Below, in pieces: positions 55,311-64,000 of a stretch of 64,000 bases of DNA (the stretch's first letter is position 1; every line of letters begins with the position of its first letter). The notes under the pieces were generated by a model. It made no database searches and was not told where the DNA came from. It saw nothing but the letters and a program-made list of their open reading frames with translations. The DNA lies in the NCBI GenBank assembly GCA_018257865.1, contig JAEUBA010000013.1:434001-498000 (forward strand), given 5' to 3'. The translations under genes and the position numbers were made by a program. Origin of the DNA: Stereocaulon alpinum. Its lineage: Eukaryota > Ascomycota > Lecanoromycetes > Lecanorales > Stereocaulaceae.

Positions 55311-58300
55311 CTTTAAATACTATACTTTAGACTATATAGTATAAGTACTTCCAGTTCTACCTTAGGGGAGAGACGGCGCGTTATATCTAAAGTAATAAGT
55401 AGATTTAAGGGAAAGGAGGTAGCTCCTATTCCTAAGGACGGAATCACTATTAGTAAAGGAGGAATAAAGTTACTTACCCCTACTAAGTTCTCTAGTAGGA
55501 AGGGAGGATTAAATATATTTCTTTAATAAATCGACCTATATATAGCGTTTAATATATTAAGCTTCTATACTATAAAGGCTAGGAATATGTTTTACTTATT
55601 ATACCTTAAAGGTAATACGGCAGCAGTACTTTAACCCTAGTTAGAAGAATATCTCTTAATTTAGAACCCTAATATAATAGAGGATAACTCTTTAAAGATT
55701 ATCTCCGATAAGATATATATTAGGAACCTGTTAAGGTTCTATTTTAGGGATAGTACCGAAGAGAGAAGGCTAGAATAAAAGCTTATAAATCTCTAATAGA
55801 AGGGACTAGCGATAGAATATATAGCGCAGTTTAGGGGAATTACCTATTAGCTTAAATAGTCGGAGGACGCTTAAGCCGCTGCGTATTAAAAAGGACTAAA
55901 GGATAAGGTTAAAGATAAGCTCGCCTATTCTAATAATATTAGAAACTTTATATAGTTAGTGTCTAAGGTCTACTCTATCGATAATAGGTTATATAAAAGA
56001 AAGATAGAATAGAAGTCTTTAGGTCTAGTTACTAAGTTTAGGAGAAAGGAAAATGTTTCGGCTATAAAAGCGAAATTCTCCGGGAAACCTTATAAAGGAA
56101 AGAAGCAGAAGAAGGACCTATCTAATATAGAATACTATAGATACTATAAGAAGGGATACTACTAAAGTAAGTATCCTTAATAAGAGTAGGTAGCTATAAT
56201 AGGGGATATATACCCTAACTATAATAAATAGGAGCAGCCGAAACGACTAGTATAGTTAAATAATAAGGAGTATAATTACTTAAGTTAGATAGCTTACTAT
56301 AATAATTCGTACTAGATATATTTTAGTAGGAAGGACGGATTAGGATAGTATCCTTAGAAACTAAAATACTAGGTATCTATAGTAAATAGTAAAGAATACT
56401 TTAGCGAGGATTAAATCGACGATCCCCGCTAGGAACTATCCTCTAAAAGCGAGTTAGAAGAGCTTATAGAGGGAGAAGCCTTATTAGATAATAAAACCCT
56501 TAATAGAATCGAGGCTTTAAGGTTAGATACTTAAAGGACTTAAGAAGAACTGCTAGAATCCTATTAGTAGCGATTAGAGTACGCAGAATAGCAGATAATA
56601 GATCTATATAATAAACTAGAAAAGGCTAATAAGTACGCACGAAAAGTTACTATAGATAAACTAATATAAGCCTTAATAGCCTCGCTGAGCGAGGAATAGA
56701 CTAAGAAACTAGTAGAAAGTAACTAATAATTATTATTAGTTACTAAGTTTATAAGTCTCTTTAAAAGTCTATCTATAAGATTCGCTAAAGACGAAACTAG
56801 GGGACTTATAGAATTTAAGTCTCTAGCAGCGCGAAAGATCTGGGAAATACTATAAGGGGATAAATATCTAAAGCTAGATAGCGTAGTCTACTAGAAACTT
56901 TCTAAGGAATTAAGGTTCTTAAAAGACGGGAGCGTATTACTGCTAGACTAATAACTTATTCCGCAGAACTTACAGTTATTAATCTATTATTTAGATAAAG
57001 CGGTTAAGAACCTCCTAAAGCGTTAGGAAAAGATCCTACTAAGTAAATTTATTAAGGAAGACCTAATAACTAGGGACTCCGAAGGGGAACTTATAAAAAA
57101 CTAGTAGGTTCCGTAATAAATAGACTAGGTAGCGGAACTACTAAGAAGGTTAAATAGGTTATCTTAGCTGAATTATATAGTAATATTAGGTTCTAGTTTT
57201 AGGCAAAAGTTAATAGTATTCTAGTAAGGGTTATTATCGATAGTAGATTAAGTAAAGATTTAATTAAACTAAGTTTTATAAGGAAATACGATTTGCCTAT
57301 ACGAAAGCGCGAGCTATACGCGTTAACGAACTTCGATAGATTAATAATAGGGACTATTAACAGAAGTACTAAAATACTTAACCTAAGGATAGGACGAAGA
57401 TATAAGAAGTATACCTTTAATTTAGTATTAAGAGGGGTTAATAATATTACCCTAAGAATCCTATAGCTGAAGAAAGCTAACCTATTAATAAGATAGAGTT
57501 CTCGGAATATTATGTTTATAGATAGTATACCAAACAGGGTTCTACTAATCTAAGAATATAAATCTCTCTCAGTAGTAGTATAAACCTAGAAGGAGATAAA
57601 GGATAATTTTAAGTCAGGAAATATTATAGTACTATAGAGTTAAGTTAGACTTACGAGCGAGACTACTACTACGAAAATCCTAAACGAATATACGGAATTC
57701 GGAACCCTATTCTAGGAAGAAAGTATTAATAAAGCTCTTCCTAAGTACTAACTATAGGACTATAAGATTAAGCTAATCCTAGGTAAAGAACTTATAAAGA
57801 AGCTAATATACCCGCTATCGCAAGATAAAGCCGTTGCTCTTACGAAGTATATTAAAGAAAATAAACGGAAGGGGTTTATTCGAAAATCTTAATTACCTAT
57901 AGGATATCCTATCCTATTTATACCTAAACCAAGTAGGGAATTATATCTATATATAGATTATAGAGTACTTAACGATATAACTATAAAGAACAGTTACCTA
58001 TTACTATTAATAGGAGAACTTTAGGATAGGCTCTAAGGTAAGAAATAGTTTACTAAGTTCGATATTCTAAGAGTATTTAACTGAATACGTATAAAGAAAG
58101 GTAATAAGTAGAAAATAGCTTTCTATATAAGATAGGGTCTCTATAAATACCTTATAATACTATTTAGGTTAACGAATACGCCTGTAACGTTTTAGGTATT
58201 TATCGATAATATCCTAAAAGAACATCTAGACGACTTCGTCTTAGTATATATTAATAATATACTTGTATACTCAGATATATATAAGGAATATATTAAGTAG

Positions 58301-59241
58301 GTACGGAAGGTACTAAAGAAGCTTAAGTAAGCGGGACTACGCTTAAAGTTATTAAAGTGCGAATTTTACTAGAAAAGAGTTAAGTTTCTAAGGTTTATTA
58401 TCTCTAACTAGGGACTAGAGATAGACCTAGAAAAGGTAAAAAGTATAGTTAAGTAGCCTATACCTATAAATAAGAAAGAAGTATAATTATTTCTTAGTTT
58501 TACGAATTTCTATTAAAAGTTTATCTATAGATATTCGAAAACTGCTATACCTCTTACTAGCTTAACCCGTAACGAAGTGCCGTTTATATAGTTAAAGGAA
58601 GTAGAGGTATCCTTTAGGACCCTTTAGAAGTAGTTCGCTTCCGGTCTAATATTATATTAGTTCGACCTAGAGTCGCCTATTCGTCTCTATACTAATACCT
58701 CCGACGGAGTAATCGGAGCAGTAATCAGCTAACTATCTATAAATAATAGCCCTAACACGGGAAAAATAGGGAAAATAGGTATTACTTATCGTTAGCACCC
58801 TATAGCCTTCTATAGTAGGAAGTTGCTAGACGCTGAAACCAGATATCTAATATACGATAAGGAATTACTTGCTATTATAGATATATTTTATGTTTAGAAG
58901 GTTTATCTAGAAGGAACTAAGTACTAGGTTTAGGTCTTAACGGACTATAAGAACTTAACGTTCTTCCTATCGACTAAGGAGCTTAATAGACGTCTAGCTC
59001 GTTAGTATAAAGAGTTATTAACGTTCAATTTTAGAATCGAATATATTAAGGGTAGTGAAAATAATACTGCAGACGTACTTAGTAGGAGAGCTGATTATAT
59101 ATCGAATGTTTAGCAGAGTTCTAGAACGGTTCTAACGTATTATAAGGATAGATTATTACAACCTAATATAGCCGGACTATATATAGCAGTAATAATAACT
59201 ATTAATAGTAAAGATTTAACTAAGAGGATACTAGAAGACTT

Positions 59242-60432
59242 GATTAATTGATTGGTTTATACGCCTATTCTAGTATCTATATATACTAATAAGGGTGTTC
59301 TATTATATTATTTATGAAACTAGTAGATGGTATACGTAGTATACCTTTCCTAGCCGTAAGAGAAACTATAGTATAGTGCCTAGATAAAAACTCCCGCTTA
59401 TCCTTAACGATATAATTACTTTTGGTTTAGGGATTATACCCTAGGCCTCCTTAACACCGGTAACTCTTAACTGTATTCTTTAATATTATACTGAGCGCTC
59501 TATAACATTATTTCTAATACTAACTGTAATATACGCCCTTTATACTATACTTAGCTCTTAAGGACCCTGCTATATTCTTCTATATCCTTCGACTTTATTA
59601 TAGCGCTGAGCGCCCTATAACTTTCTTTAACCTTTACTGTATTAATATAGGGGGGGGGGAGGAGGGGGTATATAGCCGTCCTATAAGGGTTTGAGTTATT
59701 AGCGCTGATTAGTAGTGTTTATTAGTATCCGTAGTAGTACCGGATTTAGCTGTTCGGTGGTTTGCTAGTTAAGGATATAAGAAAGGGGGGAAGCTATATA
59801 TACCGCCTAGGAGGCCTATACTTATATAAAGAATTAGATAGTATAATATCCCGCTGGTTATATTAGATAGTACTTACTTCTATCCTTATATACTTTACTT
59901 TAGGGGGGAGCTAACCCTTTAGCTTATAATTATGGTTATACGGCGCTACTTATACTAAAGGCTCGCTTAGCTACTTAGATAGGGGCCGTCCTTTTCTAAA
60001 ATACGCCTTCTAATTTATAACTTAGTATATCCTTCTCTTAGTCCTATATACTTATAACCCTAGCCTTCCCCTAGGATAGACTACGCGTTAGTCTTAACTA
60101 GTAGATATGTATTAAGCGTACGTAGATATTAGATTTTTTGAATTAACGGCTAGGTAGGTATTACCTATACTCTTTACTTATTAGGCTGAGATACTATACC
60201 TAATACTAATTCTTACTGTCTAGTCTCGATCGTAGGGGAGGTATAATAGTTATAGTAGAGTTAGGGTAGGTATTATTACGTTACCCGAAAAACTCTATAT
60301 AGAGTTCTTAGTAACTATACGACGTCTTAATATTATTTAACCTATAATATATTAGGGGAGATATCTCAGCTCTGAATAGGTATTCAGGTTCGTAGCTAGT
60401 ACTGCGTACAGGTGTGTCTCTATCGCTGGCCT
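59242..60432. mobile_element. Insert of about 1.2 kb inside element 2, flanked by 12-bp direct repeats
   Basis: ACTAGAAGACTT occurs at 59230-59241 and again at 60433-60444. The reading frame RILEDL before the first copy and LLEDLLKDKV after the second belong to the same stretch between RNase H and integrase, so the intervening 1191 bp are an insertion. It has no conserved domain I can read and contains a G-run near 59651. A 12-bp duplication is long for LTR or TIR elements and more like target-primed (LINE/SINE-type) insertion, but no poly-A end is visible. Confidence 0.55.
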
Positions 60433-62363
60433 ACTAGAAGACTTATTAAAGGATAAAGTTATATTTAAGATCTATAAAGACGTTAATAGCTATAACTTAT
60501 TTAGAAAAACAGATTTAGGACTGCTAACCTTTTAAGAACGGATTTATATCCCTATAGGTACTCGAGGAGAAATTTTTAGGATTTACTATAAAGTAGAGAG
60601 CTCTAGTAGATACTAGGGGATTAAGAAAACGCTTAAGAAGATATCTCATAATTTCTACTTTCCTTAGATACGAAAATATATTAAGGATCGTATTAATAAA
60701 TATAATATATATATTAGAACGAAGTATTCCTAATATAAGCCTTATAGAGAGTTAAAATCGCTAGTAATCTTAGATAGTCCGTAGAAAAGTATTACGTAGG
60801 ATTTCGTTATTAAACTCCTAAAGTCGAAGGAATAACTAATAGGTATATACTATAATACGATCTTAGTAATTAACGACTAATTAACTAAGATAGCGTACTT
60901 CGTACTATATAAGGAAGTATCGAACGCCGAAGATCTGGCGTACGTATTCTTACGAATAGTAGTAGCTAACTATAGGCTTCCTAAAGAGATTATCTTAGAT
61001 AGAGATAAACTCTTCACCTCTAAGTTTTAGAGATCGTTAATAGATATAATAGGAATTAAGATAAAGATAAGTATAGCATTTTACCTATAGACTAATAGTT
61101 AGACGGAAAGAACTAACTAAATACTAGAATAATATCTTCGGTACTATATTAATTACTAATAAGACGATTAGGTATCCTATCTACTAGTAGCGCAGCTAGT
61201 ATATAACGGATTAATATCCAACCTAATAGGTATAATACTATTTCGAGCTAATTATAGGTTCGAACTACGCACGACCTTATTACTAAAGGGAATCGAACTA
61301 AAGGTATAGAGGGCAGCTATTACTACTAAAGAAATAGTAAGAATCTATTAAGAACTATAAAAGGACTTATAGTTCCTAAGTAACTACTTAGTAATATATT
61401 ATAATCGAAAACGTTCGATAGGACCGAATATTTCTAAAGGGGATAGGGTATATCTTCTTCGTAGAAATTTTAAAATTAATAGGCCTAGTAATAAGCTTAA
61501 CTATACTAAGCTAAGACCGTTTATTATAAAGGAACGTAAAGGGGATATAAACTATATACTAGACCTCCTATAACTAATAAGGAAGTACCTAGTATTCTAT
61601 ATATTATTACTTAAGAAAGTAGACCCTAAAATACTACTAAGGACCGCACCGCTACTCTTAGATTAGGATAATAAGGAGTATAATATTAAGGAAATTCTAG
61701 ATTACTAAGTAATTAAGGGGAAGAAGAGGTATTTAATAAAGTAGTTAGACTATAATTAGTTAGAAAATATATAGGAGTTACTATCTACGCTTAACTATCC
61801 TAAAAAGCTGGAGTAGTTCTAGAAACGAAATCCGCAGTTAGGGGATCCTACTTAGAAAAGTTAATCTCGCCTACGTCGAAGGACGGTAGATTATTTAGGA
61901 CTTTAGAAGTAGTAGCTTCCTTCTCCCTTTCCTCCTCCTTCTCTAAGAACTTAATATTTCTTACCTCTTATTAGACTATTTTCGCTTAGTTTACCTTAAT
62001 TCTTTAAATCTGCTTCCGCAGGCGAGAAAGCTTCGTAAAGGCTTTATCCTCCTCGCTACGTAATTTAGTACGCTATTCCTCTATCCGTTTCTACTTAGGA
62101 ACGTTAAGCGGAGACAGCTTATACTTATTACTACTACGAATATACTTAATATATTAATTAGATACTTCCCCCGTATAATATAGGAGGCCTGAGTTAGTAT
62201 ACCGTATATAGAAGCGTTTTAATAAGGAAGCTATCCTAAGTTTTAGGACTAACTAGCGACGATAAGCAAGGGAGTTCGTTAGCTTCTTAATCCTTAGTAT
62301 AAGGAAGAAATACTTAGGTTATTAAGTTACTTTCGGGACGAAAATAACTAAATAAGGGGATCG

Positions 62364-62720
62364 TATTATAGGTAACCCCGTAAGGTTATAGGCAATATAC
62401 GTAATAGGGTTAGTAGGTAAAGGACACTTAGGAGAGGACCTAGTAATATAAGTAATCTAGAAGATATTAGGTAGATTATAGGGTAATATAGTAGATATTA
62501 GGCTAAATTACCCAGATTATATTAGGGCTTAGTATAATTAAGGTGAATATATAAGGAAGGGTTTTCCTTTAGTAGAATATCTTCTTATCTCCTTATATTT
62601 AACTTATATAATAGAGAGGAGTCTTAGCTAAAGATAATTTAACGACTATCTATCTCTATTACCTTCTAGTACTTAATATACTATGTGATTTACCCGCAGG
62701 AGTTAAACCACCCCGTTATA
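62364..62720 (+). repeat. 3' LTR of element 2
   Basis: Starts TATTATAGGTAACC and ends CCCCGTTATA; 357 bp. A purine tract AAATAAGGGGA lies just upstream. About 23 differences from the 5' LTR were seen by eye, all of them transitions; ten fall in the first 60 bp and all of those run C to T or G to A in this copy. Confidence 0.88.
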
Positions 62721-62865
62721 ACTAATAGTTAAACGGAACGCTAGAATTAGGTGCTGGAGCACTACTTACGGGTCTTTACCAATAATAAGCAGACCACTTA
62801 GGCGAAACAGCTGCCAATGGCAGAATTTGTATACATAAATAGTCTTTATTCCTCTATCGGAACGA
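62721..62865 (+). mobile_element. Element 1 integrase continued, with right ACTAA duplication
   Basis: Right after the second ACTAA the element 1 integrase resumes: a TER with stops, VLEHYLRVFTNNKQTT, AKQLPMAEFVY and SSIGTTLFYLMY. After the first 20 or so codons there are few RIP changes, in sharp contrast to most of element 1. It stops near 62865 where another sequence, probably an LTR, begins. Confidence 0.8.
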
Positions 62866-63200
62866 CGCTGTTCTACTTAATGTATACGTTAGAATAAGTG
62901 GTGAAAACTATGGTGGATGAGGCCTACTTGGCAATGCTTGGCAGGCTCGCTTAGCTAGCCTACTAGGGCTAGGGCTCGCCAAGGCCTCCATACGCGCACT
63001 AGATAAAATCTCTGTATGTAATTCTATCTAGCTGTAATAACTTTAATAGCAATAGATTGTTCCACCCTATTAAATAGCTAATAAGCCTCTAATTATATCA
63101 CTGATATTCTAAAGGGTTATAAGCCTAGGTTCTGTAACCTATTAGTGTTAAATTACTACCTAGGACGAATACTACCTACCTATCGACTAGGGAGTTGAAA
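62866..63200 (+). repeat. Probable LTR of a third element, weakly mutated at its left end
   Basis: Non-coding, starts abruptly inside the element 1 integrase with GTTAGAATAAGTGG and has normal GC for about 140 bp before becoming AT-rich. It precedes a copia-like gag, so it fits a 5' LTR plus leader. Its exact ends and a second copy are not visible in the window. Confidence 0.45.
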
Positions 63201-63201
63201 A

Positions 63202-63249
63202 TTTCGAAGAAGGAATTTAATAATAGGATTTCGAAGAAGGAATTTAATA
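63202..63249. repeat. Two-copy tandem repeat, 27-bp period
   Basis: TTTCGAAGAAGGAATTTAAT occurs at 63202 and again at 63229, separated by a 6-bp linker within the period. It lies in the leader of the third element. Confidence 0.8.
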
Positions 63250-64000
63250 CTATACGCGACTAAAGAAGAACCTAATACTAGTAGATACTAAAAGCCTAAC
63301 GTTATTAAAATAGATAAGCTCAGACCGACTAATAAGTCGCTACTAAAAGGTATTAATAATTAGCCGTATTTTGAATAGGATATAGAAGTAGTATTTAGAA
63401 TCTAGAGGATATAGGAAGTAGTAATAGGATAAAAGAAAAGACCTATACTTCTTACCCTAATACCTCTAATACCCTCCGAATCCTAATCGTCTACCTCTAA
63501 AGAGAAGCTCCTAGAGTATATACCCGAACGGATTAAGAAGTATAAGGAAGCTTTAGAAGAATAGGAAGCTAAAAACTCCTCTGCGTTAGAAGTACTTATA
63601 ATACGCTACGGAGCTATACTAAGAAGCTATATTAGGAAGATATAACTAGTCTCCGTTACTTAGGAAAAGCTGACCTAAGTATATAGCGTATCCTCAATTT
63701 CGTTAATTAATATAATAATAGGAGTACTTACTCGCCTTAAATTAACCTTATTTAAGACTATTCAGGATTACGCTGCGGAGTTTAAGAACTGCGAGGATAA
63801 ACTAAGCTTGCTGGATATACTAATACCACCAGTATTATTAGCAGCGCTATTCCGCAACGGTTTAGACGAATCTCTTACACCCTATGTTTTTAACTTAGTG
63901 TAATAATATAAGACCTTAGGAAGTATACTAGATATTAATACCATAGTAGCGGCCCTATTAGAGAAGTAAGTATAACTCAACGATAGTAAAACTAATAAGG
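63250..64000 (+). mobile_element. Third retroelement, copia-like gag start, truncated by the window edge
   Basis: After an acidic leader, the frame near 63740-63900 reads FKTIQDYAAEFKNCEDKLSL, then LLAALFRNGLDESLTPYVF, like the Ty1/copia gag (UBN2-type) core. Stops are present, so it too is RIP-mutated. Polymerase and integrase would lie to the right of the window. Confidence 0.5.

Larger units (their letters stand above)
54954..62720 (+). mobile_element. Ty3/gypsy retrotransposon 2 (chromovirus), complete, RIP-mutated, nested in element 1
   Basis: Full length 7767 bp with 357-bp LTRs at both ends and an ACTAA duplication. Internal order: gag (about 55.4-56.5 kb), zinc knuckle near 56134-56174, a protease-like IIDSR near 57230 (family DSG), RT with YIDYRVLN near 57947 and YINN in place of YxDD near 58247, and RNase H about 58670-59100. 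After an insert comes the integrase (about 60.45-61.3 kb, with LDRDKLFTSKF), then a GPY-like region and a chromodomain (about 61681-61815, KEILDY then KGKKRYLIK). The chromodomain marks it as a chromovirus, a clade that targets heterochromatin. Stops throughout make it immobile. Confidence 0.88.
50291..64000. other. AT-rich, RIP-mutated retroelement block
   Basis: All long ORFs vanish. TA steps dominate and CA/TG dinucleotides become rare, except in a few islands. Conserved retroelement blocks can still be read through many stops of the TAA/TAG type. This is the expected product of repeat-induced point mutation acting on duplicated DNA, leaving heterochromatin-like isochores. At least three retroelements are stacked, described separately. 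The stretch 50291-51300 holds no recognisable domain and may include the 5' LTR and leader of the first element. Confidence 0.9.

Overview
The window comes from a filamentous ascomycete (Pezizomycotina). Genes are separated by short gaps and are cut by GT-AG introns of about 46 to 183 nt, mostly 50 to 60 nt, with CTRAC-like branch points. Several families are typical of that subphylum: a WD40-M20 Dug2, TAPT1/Emp65, a fungal ubiquitin-like/zinc-ribbon protein and F-box proteins. The repeats on the right carry a strong repeat-induced point mutation (RIP) footprint. I cannot assign class or genus with confidence.

Region by region. 1-3.0 kb holds the tail of a disordered protein and a 417-residue glycine-rich membrane-segment protein. 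3.0-9.2 kb is gene-poor and holds three decayed genes (F-box type, cytochrome P450 fragment, eIF5A-like) plus a small ORF on the minus strand. 10.0-20.5 kb is dense: EMP65/TAPT1 and DUG2 diverge from a 230-bp promoter, followed by an N-terminal-nucleophile asparaginase, an F-box protein and a small basic protein. 21.3-27.7 kb holds a processive GT2 synthase, a cytochrome P450 and TIM17. A 158-bp foldback MITE with TA target duplication lies upstream of TIM17. 29.2-34.4 kb holds an Old Yellow Enzyme and a large BTB protein. 34.8-40.1 kb holds a decayed ubiquitin-like/zinc-ribbon gene, a decayed zinc-finger-family gene, and then an intact six-exon member of the first family. 41.6-49.8 kb holds MAM3/CNNM, a four-pass membrane protein, a small NIF3/YqfO-like protein and a DEAH helicase (probably DHR2).

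From about 50.3 kb to the right edge the sequence becomes AT-rich and loses all long ORFs. It is a stack of RIP-mutated retroelements. A Ty3/gypsy element (gag zinc knuckle, protease, RT, RNase H, integrase) is split inside its integrase by a complete second Ty3/gypsy element with a chromodomain. The second element runs 54954-62720, has two 357-bp LTRs and is flanked by a 5-bp ACTAA duplication. It is itself interrupted between RNase H and integrase by about 1.2 kb lying between 12-bp direct repeats. A third, copia-like gag runs off the right edge.

Most intact genes are housekeeping: glutathione turnover (Dug2), ER membrane folding (Emp65), mitochondrial import (Tim17), ribosome biogenesis (helicase) and metal homeostasis (Mam3). 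I see no convincing secondary-metabolite cluster. The accessory signal lies in the decayed gene copies, the MITE and the nested RIP-mutated retroelements. Exon structures were worked out by hand from splice signals, reading phase and family conservation; no alignment or search was run.
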